A stretch of DNA of 64,000 nucleotides from JAAEPI01 sp964352625 (GTDB taxonomy: Bacteria > Bacteroidota > Bacteroidia > Cytophagales > Cyclobacteriaceae): the NCBI GenBank assembly GCA_964352625.1, contig CAYGSD010000001.1:372001-436000 (forward strand). The letters are read 5' to 3'. Shown in pieces: positions 53,281 to 61,676 of the stretch (within the stretch, counting starts at the first letter, position 1; the number at the start of each line of letters is the position of its first letter). A model generated the notes under the pieces. It did no database searches. It was not told the origin of the DNA and was given only the letters and a program-made list of their open reading frames with translations. Both the position numbers and the translations under genes were made by a program.

Positions 53281-53595
53281 ATGAAAAACACATCCATCCA
53301 TTTGCTTCCTAAAACGAGTAAGATTCTCGAAACAGTTGGAGAGCAGATCAAACTTGCCCGGTTAAGGCGCAAGTTTAGTACTGAAATCGTGTCTGAAAGG
53401 GCAGGGATCAGTAGACCTACGCTATCATCTATTGAAAAAGGGCAACCTACCGTGAGCATTGGAAATTACATCAATGTTTTAAAGGTGTTGGGTTTGGAAA
53501 AAGATTTTTTACTCCTGGCAAAAGATGATGAGTTGGGAAGAAAATTGCAAGATGCTGGATTGTCAACAAAAGAACGTGCACCTAAGAAGAGTTAA
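53281..53595 (+). CDS. hipB: HipB-type antitoxin (XRE helix-turn-helix)
   Basis: 104 residues. HTH at about 20-75 (EQIKLARLRRKFSTEIVSERAGISRPTLSSIEKGQPTVSIGNYINVLKVLG) and a short basic tail (KERAPKKS). It starts at the ATG just after the second operator and is followed 2 bp later by hipA. It binds and inhibits the kinase and represses transcription. Confidence 0.9.
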   Translation: MKNTSIHLLPKTSKILETVGEQIKLARLRRKFSTEIVSERAGISRPTLSSIEKGQPTVSIGNYINVLKVLGLEKDFLLLAKDDELGRKLQDAGLSTKERAPKKS

Positions 53596-53597
53596 TC

Positions 53598-54866
53598 ATG
53601 GCAAAGAGAGAAATATATGTATATGCAGACTGGAAAGAAGTGGGTGGCCCACTTCCCATGGGCATCCTGTCCTCTGAGCTATCAAGAGGAAAAGAAATAT
53701 TCTCTTTCGAATATGACAAGTCCTGGTTGTCTTCAAAGTTTGTCCAGACACTAGATTCGGACCTACAACTTTACAGTGGGTCACAATATCTGAATGATGA
53801 GAATAAATCCAACTTCGGTCTGTTTCTAGACTCATCTCCTGATCGATGGGGAAGAGTACTTATGCAACGACGTGAAGCAGCTGTGGCAAGGCTCCAGGAC
53901 AGAAAAAGAAATACACTCTTTGAAACCGATTATCTTCTGGGTGTGTACGACGGTCATCGATTGGGCGGACTAAGATTTAAGCTTGATCCTGATGGAACAT
54001 TTCTTAGCGATGACGAAAGACAAGCGAGTCCTCCGTGGACATCCATCCGAGAGCTCGAGCAAATAAGCTTAAGACTTGAGGAGGAAGACGCCATCGATAA
54101 TCCAGAATACCTTCAATGGTTAAATATGCTGGTGAATCCTGGTTCGTCTCTTGGAGGTGCAAGACCAAAAGCAAGTGTCCTTGACCCAGATAACCATCTT
54201 TGGATAGCTAAGTTCCCAAGCAAGAACGATTCTGGTAATATTGGAGCTTGGGAAATGGTGACATATGAATTAGCCATAGCTGCAGGAATACATATGGAGG
54301 AGTGTCAGGCTCGGAAGTTCTCAAGCGATCACCATATCTTTCTTACTAAAAGATTTGATCGAACGAACGACGGCCAAAGGATTCATTTCACATCTGCAAT
54401 GACACAACTTGGATACACCGATGGAACTGATGCGTCTGCAGGTGCGAGCTATCTAGAGTTGGTTGAATTCATCTCCAAAAATGGTGCTAACGTGGCAGAT
54501 GATCTAGAAGAGCTCTGGAGGAGGATCGTATTTAACATCTGCGTTTCAAACACCGATGATCACCTGAGGAACCATGGTTTCATACTGACTAATGAGGGCT
54601 GGCGGCTATCCCCTGCTTATGATATCAATCCGGTCGAAACCGGCACAGGTCTAAAATTGAATGTATCAGAAGATGACAATGCGCTTGAACTTGCTCTTGC
54701 AATGGAAGTTCATCCATTTTTCCGACTGGATGAGCCAAAGGCCAAGGCAATTATCGAAGAGGTAACGAAAGCCGTCGCAAAATGGCCTGAGGTAGCCAAT
54801 AAGTACGGCATATCAAGAGCTGAGCAAGAATTAAAAGCACCTGCTTTTGATCAAGCTATGAGGTGA
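53598..54866 (+). CDS. hipA: HipA-type serine/threonine kinase toxin
   Basis: 422 residues, full length for the family. N-terminal subdomain, then SSLGGARPKA (ATP-binding loop), WIAKFPSKND, FLTKRFDRT, and the catalytic loop NTDDHLRNHGF with metal site SPAYDINP. HipA phosphorylates glutamyl-tRNA synthetase or related targets to stop growth. It has no obvious damage. Paired with hipB upstream. Confidence 0.93.
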   Translation: MAKREIYVYADWKEVGGPLPMGILSSELSRGKEIFSFEYDKSWLSSKFVQTLDSDLQLYSGSQYLNDENKSNFGLFLDSSPDRWGRVLMQRREAAVARLQDRKRNTLFETDYLLGVYDGHRLGGLRFKLDPDGTFLSDDERQASPPWTSIRELEQISLRLEEEDAIDNPEYLQWLNMLVNPGSSLGGARPKASVLDPDNHLWIAKFPSKNDSGNIGAWEMVTYELAIAAGIHMEECQARKFSSDHHIFLTKRFDRTNDGQRIHFTSAMTQLGYTDGTDASAGASYLELVEFISKNGANVADDLEELWRRIVFNICVSNTDDHLRNHGFILTNEGWRLSPAYDINPVETGTGLKLNVSEDDNALELALAMEVHPFFRLDEPKAKAIIEEVTKAVAKWPEVANKYGISRAEQELKAPAFDQAMR

Positions 54867-54991
54867 TTTGGAAAAGGGGCGGTGCGCCGCTGCGATCTGG
54901 AGTCAATTGCGACCAGAAAAGTGCAAATCATACGGTTAACAATCCTCAAATAATACTCATAACTAATTGATTATCAATGGTTAAAAATGAA

Positions 54992-55011
54992 GGTTCAAGT
55001 TCCTCCTCTGC
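54992..55011 (+). other. third, degenerate attachment site
   Basis: GGTTCAAGTTCCTCCTCTGC, the same as at the element's right end but lacking one CCT repeat unit. It lies just before the chromosomal terminator at 55012. Confidence 0.65.
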
Positions 55012-55040
55012 AAAAAAGCCCCGACAAGTCGGGGCTTTTT
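55012..55040 (+). terminator. terminator right of the tandem insertion
   Basis: AAAAAAGCCCCGAC / GTCGGGGCTTTTTT forms a strong symmetric hairpin with T-runs on both sides, so it can work in both directions. It is probably the original terminator of tRNA-Ser and it also faces the minus-strand gene end. Confidence 0.85.
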
Positions 55041-55060
55041 TGTTTGGAGTCCTCTCTACC

Positions 55061-56275
55061 TCAATACTCCGTTTTCCTCACCTCCACCATGGAACCGCTC
55101 TCAGTAAGATTCGTCCAGGCGAAATACAGCGCTCCGTCCACCACCTCCATCTGAGGGAATCCGCTGGCACGGGAAGCACTGGTTTCCGTTACCAAAACCG
55201 GATCGTCAAGTCGTCCATCTCTGGAAACTAAACGATATTTTATTTGAGGAATATCATCATCCAGATCAAGCCAACTGACAATCGCATTTTCTTGATCGAT
55301 CATAACAATATCCACTCGTCCTACCGAGGCGGAATCATCCACGATAATTGGCGCATCAAACGTATTATTCGAGTTCATGAAAGCCACTTTAACAACTGAC
55401 TGATCATTGACTCCCGTAAACCAAGTACTTACCACTGCATCATCAATTGATGCTATTCTTGGTCCGTTTACCGGACAGCCTTCGATCATCCACCCATCTG
55501 CCGCCACCATCGTCGGCTCAGACCATTGATTCTTCGTTTTCTGTACAAATGCCATATCTCTCACTTCTACTTCTGATCGGTCTCGATACACAATCACCGG
55601 CCCCTGTGAAGTCATTGCCCCTCCTGTCTGACAACAATCGCATACCCGCTCATCCAGCGCCACACCATTCGTGACTTTTCCGGACATGCCCATCACAGCC
55701 GAACGCAGCGTCATCGCCCCACCACCTTCATGACTGTCATGATCGCTATCATCACCTCCTCCTGTATTTCGTCCATCTAGCCAAGCCAATAGAAAAGTCC
55801 CATCATTTCGCGGGAGCATGGTGACAAATCCATGTTCAGTTGGGGTTCCATCATCATGAGGAATTACGGGACCAGACCATTCACCATCAGCTGGTTTATA
55901 CATCACATTCACATCGTAAGAGTATGTTCCTGCTGAGCTCTTGGCAAGAAAGTGAGCAATCATATTTCCCTTCTGATCAACGGCCATCTGAGGATAGTCC
56001 GCCCAATTGACAAACCAATTATTGCCTGAAGCGATAAGTTCAGGAGTCTCCCATGCATCACCTTGCAACACCGAATATTTCAAGTCAATCCACCCCGAAT
56101 CTCTTTCCTCTACCCAAGACATATAAAGATTACCGTCATCTCCCTTTATTAGATATGGCAGTGAAGAGTTTTCTCCAGCAGGAGATTCCAAAGCCAATGA
56201 AGCGTTGTTTGATTCTGAAGGTTCACAACCCAAAATCACTATCATTGTAGTCAAAAAAATGATTGTGCGATACAT
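55061..56275 (-). CDS. predicted beta-propeller lipoprotein with CDCC motif, paralogue
   Basis: 404 residues, closely related to 39249-40478 along its whole length (YMSWVEERDSGWIDLKYSVLQ, CDCCQTGGAMT, IVMIDQENAIVSWLDLDDD). Lipoprotein signal (FLTTMIVILGCE). The DSHEGGG loop replaces the longer His/Gly loop of the paralogue. It sits outside the tRNA-Ser element, as last gene of the flanking metal cluster. Role unknown. Confidence 0.75.
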   Translation of the reverse strand: MYRTIIFLTTMIVILGCEPSESNNASLALESPAGENSSLPYLIKGDDGNLYMSWVEERDSGWIDLKYSVLQGDAWETPELIASGNNWFVNWADYPQMAVDQKGNMIAHFLAKSSAGTYSYDVNVMYKPADGEWSGPVIPHDDGTPTEHGFVTMLPRNDGTFLLAWLDGRNTGGGDDSDHDSHEGGGAMTLRSAVMGMSGKVTNGVALDERVCDCCQTGGAMTSQGPVIVYRDRSEVEVRDMAFVQKTKNQWSEPTMVAADGWMIEGCPVNGPRIASIDDAVVSTWFTGVNDQSVVKVAFMNSNNTFDAPIIVDDSASVGRVDIVMIDQENAIVSWLDLDDDIPQIKYRLVSRDGRLDDPVLVTETSASRASGFPQMEVVDGALYFAWTNLTESGSMVEVRKTEY

Positions 56276-56289
56276 ATAGCTTATTGGCT

Positions 56290-57036
56290 TTAAAGACTAA
56301 AAATCATCCAACCTGCCATGGCCACCATCGTCAAGTCCTCGATAATGGTGACTGTGCTCATGGGCAAATCAAATACATCCCCAAGACAGGCACACTTGAT
56401 TTTTCTTTTGGAAAGGTTGCTTTGAATCACCCCGATGCTGCTGAATCCGAGTACAACCACCGTAATCCAGTTAATCAAAATAGGGTAGTAATTAACCAAA
56501 TAACCGATCCCAAGTCCCAGCTCCACAAAGGGGTAAATGAAGCCCCATGTTTTCCATTTAGCCGCAAGCAAATCATACATGGCATAGGACGATGCAAATC
56601 CTTTGAGATTTAAGAGCTTGAAAAAACTGAACGTCAGAAAGAAGCCTGCCATGAAATGGCGCATCCACAGCATCCAAGACCAAGGCGCTCCTATCTGAAC
56701 AAGCGCCGGAACCCCTGCCACAAAAAGCACGATCAGAATGAGCGGCTTGTAGGTCGCCAAAGAAATGGGCTTCATGCTCGATGATTTGATTTCCGGCATA
56801 GGATGTAGTGATTCCTTCATGTTACCCTGATCGTGTATTCCGTATTTACCACCATCCTTCGCAAGTACCTCTTGAAATTTTTGAGTTTCAATGTGATTGG
56901 TCATTTCAATGGAAGCTTCCTTTTTCGCTAAATCCACGGTCACGCCCGACACACCTGCAACACCACGAAGTACCTCTTCTACATGCTCACGGCATCCATC
57001 GCAGGTCATTCCCGAAATTTGATATGTGTGCTTCAT
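56290..57036 (-). CDS. HMA domain fused to MauE/DoxX-like membrane protein
   Basis: About 248 residues from ATG 57034-57036 (MKHTYQISG); in-frame codons up to 57045 are alternatives. An HMA domain with GMTCDGC (residues about 1-70) precedes four transmembrane helices (about 95-235) of the MauE/DoxX group, with the IKCACLGDVFDLP cysteine pair. It overlaps or abuts the DUF3347 gene. The HMA part is very similar to that of the island CopA. May pass metal or electrons across the membrane. Confidence 0.85.
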   Translation of the reverse strand: MKHTYQISGMTCDGCREHVEEVLRGVAGVSGVTVDLAKKEASIEMTNHIETQKFQEVLAKDGGKYGIHDQGNMKESLHPMPEIKSSSMKPISLATYKPLILIVLFVAGVPALVQIGAPWSWMLWMRHFMAGFFLTFSFFKLLNLKGFASSYAMYDLLAAKWKTWGFIYPFVELGLGIGYLVNYYPILINWITVVVLGFSSIGVIQSNLSKRKIKCACLGDVFDLPMSTVTIIEDLTMVAMAGWMIFSL

Positions 57037-57041
57037 CATGA

Positions 57042-57566
57042 TCAAAGTTCTTCGGTCACCCTACCGCACTTCAGCATTCTATCTCCGAAATACGGATTTC
57101 TGATTTCTTCGGAAAGACTCAACCAGCTTGCCCCGGAATTGCCAAAGGCCATGGGACAGTACTGAACAAAAAGACCGTCTTCCTCGCCGTTTGATTTTAA
57201 CGTTTCGATCAGCCCATCGGTGATGGTTTTGAAAGCGGCGCGTTGCGCCTCCACATCGTCAGAACTGGCAATGAGGTTGGCGGCTTCTACCAAAGACGCA
57301 TCAAAGTTCTCAGTAGATAAGGAGACACTGAGCGCCGCTCCTGCCGCCTTTGCTGATTCCGAATCCGTTTGAACCAAGACATCCTTGAGATCCAGGTAAT
57401 TGGTCAATGCATCTGAGATAACCTCCATCCCTTTGTTATTTCCCATCGCCATTTCATCGGTCGCCTCTGAGGAAGTTGCTTCCGTTGCTTTTTCTGATTT
57501 ATTGGTGCAAGCGGACAATGATCCAATCACAACTGCTAAGTACAAAATCGCTTTCATTGGTTTCAT
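57042..57566 (-). CDS. DUF3347 periplasmic lipoprotein, paralogue
   Basis: 174 residues. Lipoprotein signal (LYLAVVIGSLSACTN) and the DUF3347 domain (about 45-170) with VQYCPMAFGNSGASWLSL and NPYFGDRMLKCGRVTEEL. It matches the island protein at 44679-45182 at most positions of the C-terminal half. Its stop codon overlaps the start region of the HMA-MauE gene. Confidence 0.88.
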   Translation of the reverse strand: MKPMKAILYLAVVIGSLSACTNKSEKATEATSSEATDEMAMGNNKGMEVISDALTNYLDLKDVLVQTDSESAKAAGAALSVSLSTENFDASLVEAANLIASSDDVEAQRAAFKTITDGLIETLKSNGEEDGLFVQYCPMAFGNSGASWLSLSEEIRNPYFGDRMLKCGRVTEEL

Positions 57567-57584
57567 GTTTCAGTTTTTTGAGGG

Positions 57585-57971
57585 TTAATTGTCTTTTTTC
57601 GTAGGTAATTGAGGAATAGGTGTACCGTGCGAGCCATCCTTGCAGCACTCCGGCAGTTTGTCATATGCGTCCGCATTGCGAGCCAAACTATCGGCATGGT
57701 ACCCAACCATTGTGATTCTCTTCCTTATAACTTCAGGTGCAGTTCTTTTCTCATTATAAACCACCGTAACCACCTTGTTATCCAAATTAAGAACGGCACT
57801 TTTCACTCCCTTTTCAAAGGCCAGATCGTACTCAATAGCCTCCTTGCACATTTCACAAATAGCTGACGTTTTGATTTCAATTTTGTGACCATCCGCCACC
57901 TTAATTGGTGCCTTTTGTGACCAGGCGACTATCGCCAGTCCAAGCATCGTAGTTAAAAATAGTGCTCTCAT
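57585..57971 (-). CDS. periplasmic HMA-domain protein
   Basis: 128 residues. A signal peptide (ALFLTTMLGLAIVAWS) and one HMA domain (about 25-100: IEIKTSAICEMCKEAIEYDLAF with CxxC, KVVTVVYNEKRT). The short C-terminal tail has ECC and His. It probably binds Cu+ in the periplasm, and lies 2 bp after the TonB receptor gene. Confidence 0.85.
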   Translation of the reverse strand: MRALFLTTMLGLAIVAWSQKAPIKVADGHKIEIKTSAICEMCKEAIEYDLAFEKGVKSAVLNLDNKVVTVVYNEKRTAPEVIRKRITMVGYHADSLARNADAYDKLPECCKDGSHGTPIPQLPTKKDN

Positions 57972-57973
57972 AA

Positions 57974-60166
57974 TTATCTCTTTATTTTATATCTAAATCC
58001 TGCATAAATCAGTCTACCCGCCACTGGTGCCCAAACGATCGATGCATCAAAATCATCGCTGAACGGATTCTGACTATCGATGATCGGGTTGGACTGAGTA
58101 AAGTTCAATAAGTTTTCCGACCCTAAGTAAATATTTCCCCATCTGAAGCCTCGACTGATTTGGGCATTGAGAAGGAAGAAATCAGGCGTGGTTCCGGGCA
58201 GTTGAAAATCAGCCGGCTTGTCTGAAGTGTCTGGCAATCGTTTGCTACCAAACCACTGAAGCGTTGCATCTACTTCCCATTTGTCATACTTAGTAGCATA
58301 CGAAGTGTTGAAGAAAAAACGATCTCTGGAGTTGAACGGCACCTCTCTCAATTTGCCATTTATCGTGGTTTTCACATCATAAAATTTGTAGGCTCCTTTT
58401 ACGCTCAGGTAATCTGTGAATCTATAATTCCCCTCTACTTGGAAGCTGTTTGCAAATGACTTTCCATCCAAATTGTACACATTCAACTGACTGGAATTTT
58501 GATCCATGTCGTAGATCAATTGATTCTCAAAAGTCGTATAGAAGTAGTCAACGATTAGTCCCATTTTTTTATCACCAAAGGGAATAGCTGTGACCAAACT
58601 GCCACCCATGTTCCATGAAACCTCGGGTTCAGGATTTTCCTGAATGATCAACTGACGTGAGGAAACCAGAATGTTGCTGTTTTCTACAATGGTATTTGGT
58701 GTTCTGTACCCTCTTCCGATAGCAGCCCTAAGGGTCGTATTTTCAGAAAACTGATAACGCGTGTGAAGTCGTGGAGTGAAATAATTACCATATAAATTAT
58801 GGAAATCCGTGCGTGCACCCAGCAGTAGCGAAAATTTATCTCCGGGCGAATAGGTGTATTCGTAATACAGCCCAGGCACAATTTCCTTCCGGGCAAAAGC
58901 CGAGTCGGCATATACTTCATCAAATTGGTCGTAGAGCATGCTCACGCCCGTTTTGTACTGGTGGAACGAGTTTCCGATGATGTTCTGAAAAATCACATTT
59001 CCATAGAGCGTCGTTTCTTTTCCCAGATAATTGTCACGACCAAAACCACCGTCAATGTCCAGATAGGCTCCTGAATAAATGAAGCCCCAACCTTTATATG
59101 GCTTATTCGGGAACAAGAGTCCGGTCTTCCCAAACACTTCCGCTCGTCTGGTTTTGCTAGAGAACCCGTATTGAGGTGAGGTGCGGAAATCATCCCCAAA
59201 ATCGAACCCGAGCTGTCCACCAGCCTTTTCATCTACCATCACCGTGAAGCCAATCTGTGATTCCAGGTTTTCTCCGTGAAACTTATAGCGGTTCATAAAA
59301 TTGATCTGCTTGCTTTTTGGCAAATCCATGAACCCATCATCATTGTTATCAATTTCATTCCCAAAGTAATTGGAGTGAAAAAGAAAGGCTGTGCTCCATC
59401 GGTCGTTCAGATCTCTGGCATGGTTGGCGTTGAGTTCCAATCGGCCAAAGGAGTTGGCATACGAATTCAGGTAAAGGGTCTCACTATTTTCAGGCTTCTT
59501 CAATTCCACATTGATCTGACCTGTCATGGATTCGTATCCATTCACGACTGTTCCGGCACCCTTCCCTACATCAATTGACTGTACCCACGTTCCGGGTACA
59601 TAGCTTAAGCCATATCGACCGGAAAGTCCGCGAACATTGGGAATGTTTTCACGATTGATTTGGACGTATCTCCCATCAAGACCGAGCATTCTGATCGTTT
59701 TTGCACCGCTCACCGCATCCGTGAAGGACACGTCCACCGAGGCATTGGTTTCAAAACTTTCGGAGAGGTTGCAGCACGCGGCTTTTGTCAGCTCCGCTTC
59801 GGTGATGATCTCCACGTGTTTGGATTCCAGATCATCCATAAAAGTGCTGCTAGCCGTTATTGTCACCTCACCAAGCTCTTCGGTGTTTTCTTCTAGCGTG
59901 ATGTGCATCATGCCAGAGAAATCTGCGGAAAGAGTGTCGGACTTATATCCCGTATAGGAAATGACAATAAGAGAATTCCGGCTGCTGAGCTTTAGTAAAA
60001 ACTGTCCCTCAACGTCGGTGACTACTCCGTTTTGAGTGCCCAGTTCCTGGACGGTGGCACCAATTAATGGCTCATGGTTCTGATCATCGACTGCCCCCCG
60101 AATGGTTTGGGATCGAGCAGATATTGTAGATAGAACTATAAAAATATAGAAGTATATTGATTTCAT
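57974..60166 (-). CDS. TonB-dependent receptor with carboxypeptidase-like N-terminal domain
   Basis: 730 residues. Signal peptide (YIFIVLSTISARS), then the CarboxypepD-reg domain (about 20-100, TIRGAVDDQNHEPLIGATVQELG), a plug (about 110-230, with CCNLSESFE in the early part) and a 22-strand barrel ending RLIYAGFRYKIKR. The CC pair in the plug region is unusual. First gene of this metal cluster, so it probably takes up a metal chelate, or a metallophore, rather than a sugar. Confidence 0.9.
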   Translation of the reverse strand: MKSIYFYIFIVLSTISARSQTIRGAVDDQNHEPLIGATVQELGTQNGVVTDVEGQFLLKLSSRNSLIVISYTGYKSDTLSADFSGMMHITLEENTEELGEVTITASSTFMDDLESKHVEIITEAELTKAACCNLSESFETNASVDVSFTDAVSGAKTIRMLGLDGRYVQINRENIPNVRGLSGRYGLSYVPGTWVQSIDVGKGAGTVVNGYESMTGQINVELKKPENSETLYLNSYANSFGRLELNANHARDLNDRWSTAFLFHSNYFGNEIDNNDDGFMDLPKSKQINFMNRYKFHGENLESQIGFTVMVDEKAGGQLGFDFGDDFRTSPQYGFSSKTRRAEVFGKTGLLFPNKPYKGWGFIYSGAYLDIDGGFGRDNYLGKETTLYGNVIFQNIIGNSFHQYKTGVSMLYDQFDEVYADSAFARKEIVPGLYYEYTYSPGDKFSLLLGARTDFHNLYGNYFTPRLHTRYQFSENTTLRAAIGRGYRTPNTIVENSNILVSSRQLIIQENPEPEVSWNMGGSLVTAIPFGDKKMGLIVDYFYTTFENQLIYDMDQNSSQLNVYNLDGKSFANSFQVEGNYRFTDYLSVKGAYKFYDVKTTINGKLREVPFNSRDRFFFNTSYATKYDKWEVDATLQWFGSKRLPDTSDKPADFQLPGTTPDFFLLNAQISRGFRWGNIYLGSENLLNFTQSNPIIDSQNPFSDDFDASIVWAPVAGRLIYAGFRYKIKR

Positions 60167-60257
60167 TTAATAGAGTTTTTTTGGATTAAATAAATCCCCA
60201 AATCGGGATAATTTAGACGGTTGATAAGGTGCATATTGCACCTCAACATTTACTCTA

Positions 60258-60671
60258 TCAAATTATGAATACCTGATGCAGGGTAGTAACATCCCGCGGC
60301 GGCAAAGGAGGAGATATGTCAACCGGGATTGGTTGATCAATATTGAAATCAAGATCAATGGTGTAAAGGACCGGAGCACTAAAGGAGGATACGACGGGAG
60401 CTACTAATTCTAAAGGAATGCTCTTACTGAATACTTCATCTAATTCAATACAGATGTACTCGTTATCACAACAATCAGGAATAGAGAAATTCACACCTTC
60501 TTGTTGGTGAATGACATCATCCATACTTCCCATGCCACAATCCATCGGCTCGTGCCCAATCATCAATTCGCTCATCATTGGCAATCCCATACAGAAATGG
60601 GTACCATAGGTGATGCCCACATGACCGAGCATCATTACAAGGACTAGCGATATGGAAAGGACTTTCTTCAA
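60258..60671 (-). CDS. HYC_CC_PP family protein, paralogue
   Basis: About 138 residues from TTG 60669-60671, which aligns the start with its paralogue (KKVLSISLVLVMMLG); an upstream ATG at 60722 adds 17 residues before the signal. Contains HFCMG, the Met-rich stretch, PDCCDNE, and SPPLPP near the end. Similar to 52103-52513. It lies 92 bp upstream of the TonB receptor and is transcribed the same way. Confidence 0.82.
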   Translation of the reverse strand: MKKVLSISLVLVMMLGHVGITYGTHFCMGLPMMSELMIGHEPMDCGMGSMDDVIHQQEGVNFSIPDCCDNEYICIELDEVFSKSIPLELVAPVVSSFSAPVLYTIDLDFNIDQPIPVDISPPLPPRDVTTLHQVFII

Positions 60672-60755
60672 CACTGCAAATATACGGCATGCAAGGAAGA
60701 AGGTTTGTGAGTGAGATGACAATCATGGTTAAATTGGTTTGCATACTTTTAAACC

Positions 60756-61625
60756 ATGCAATTCCCTTCACTAGCCTGCAGACTCTTTCGAATTAGTATC
60801 GTTGTTTTTCTTCTTTCGTCATGCAAGGTCAACACGTATGGCTTTCGATCTTCAGAAGTACAAACCGATAGTCTGTACTCAGAGCACCTCGGCAAGAAAG
60901 TGCCCTATCGGGTATATGAACCAAGGGCTAAGAAATATGAAGGCACCCCTCCAATGCTCTACTTACTTCATGGGCATGGCGGCAACTATCTGGATTGGTT
61001 TGATCTAGATGAAGGAAATGTCCAAGCGATTCTTGACAGCCTAATTCGCATTGGTGCAATACCACCAATAAAAGCAGTCACCTTCGACGGTGAAAACTCC
61101 TGGTACGTCAATGGCCTTCAGCAAATGGAGTCTGCCTTTATTGAAGAATTCGTCCCGAATATGGAAGAGCTGTTCAGCACACAAACTGCTAACAATTCAC
61201 GCATTATTGGAGGGGTTTCAGCTGGCGGTTATGGCTCCTTGAATTTTGCAATGAAATACCCGGAGCTCTTCAAAGCTGCCATTTTACTAAGTCCTGCGGC
61301 ATATTATCCATATCCACCGTCTAATTCCTCCTCCCGGAAAATAGACGTCTTCAAAACCAATGGAGAATTTGACACCTTAAAATGGCAGTCTTATAGCTAT
61401 GAGGAGTATTTCGATGACTCATTGGACAAAAGTAATTTCCCAAAATTCTATCTCTCCACCGGGGACGATGATGTATTCGAGATTACCGATGTGGTCATTC
61501 GCCTGAGAGAATTCCTTCGAGAAAGAGAGTTGGAGCAAGAGCTAACCATCGTCAACGGAGGTCATGACTGGGATGTATGGCGATACTGCTTCGCACAGGA
61601 TTTGGTGAGAATCTTCGCCGAGTAA
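60756..61625 (+). CDS. alpha/beta hydrolase, esterase D-like lipoprotein
   Basis: 289 residues. Lipoprotein signal (SIVVFLLSSCK), then an alpha/beta fold with YLLHGHGGNYLDW, nucleophile elbow GGVSAGGYGS, and a His in NGGHDWDVWR. It resembles trehalose mycolyl- or feruloyl-type esterases that are exported. Starts the plus-strand run to the right. Substrate unknown. Confidence 0.85.
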   Translation: MQFPSLACRLFRISIVVFLLSSCKVNTYGFRSSEVQTDSLYSEHLGKKVPYRVYEPRAKKYEGTPPMLYLLHGHGGNYLDWFDLDEGNVQAILDSLIRIGAIPPIKAVTFDGENSWYVNGLQQMESAFIEEFVPNMEELFSTQTANNSRIIGGVSAGGYGSLNFAMKYPELFKAAILLSPAAYYPYPPSNSSSRKIDVFKTNGEFDTLKWQSYSYEEYFDDSLDKSNFPKFYLSTGDDDVFEITDVVIRLREFLRERELEQELTIVNGGHDWDVWRYCFAQDLVRIFAE

Positions 61626-61676
61626 TTTTCCAATCCATTCCAATTCGTTTACTTGCAAAGGCGTAACCAGCATCAG

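Larger units (their letters stand above)
52861..55011. mobile_element. HipBA-bearing element remnant in tandem
   Basis: The 2.15 kb between the attachment-like repeats at 52848-52860 and 54992-55011 carries only hipBA. The bases before each repeat are related (AAAAT.GA.GGTTCAAGTTCCTCC...), and a degenerate CGGTTAAC sits upstream of the second. There is no integrase here. It looks like the retained right end of an older insertion at the same tRNA, though a small passive element is also possible. Confidence 0.55.
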
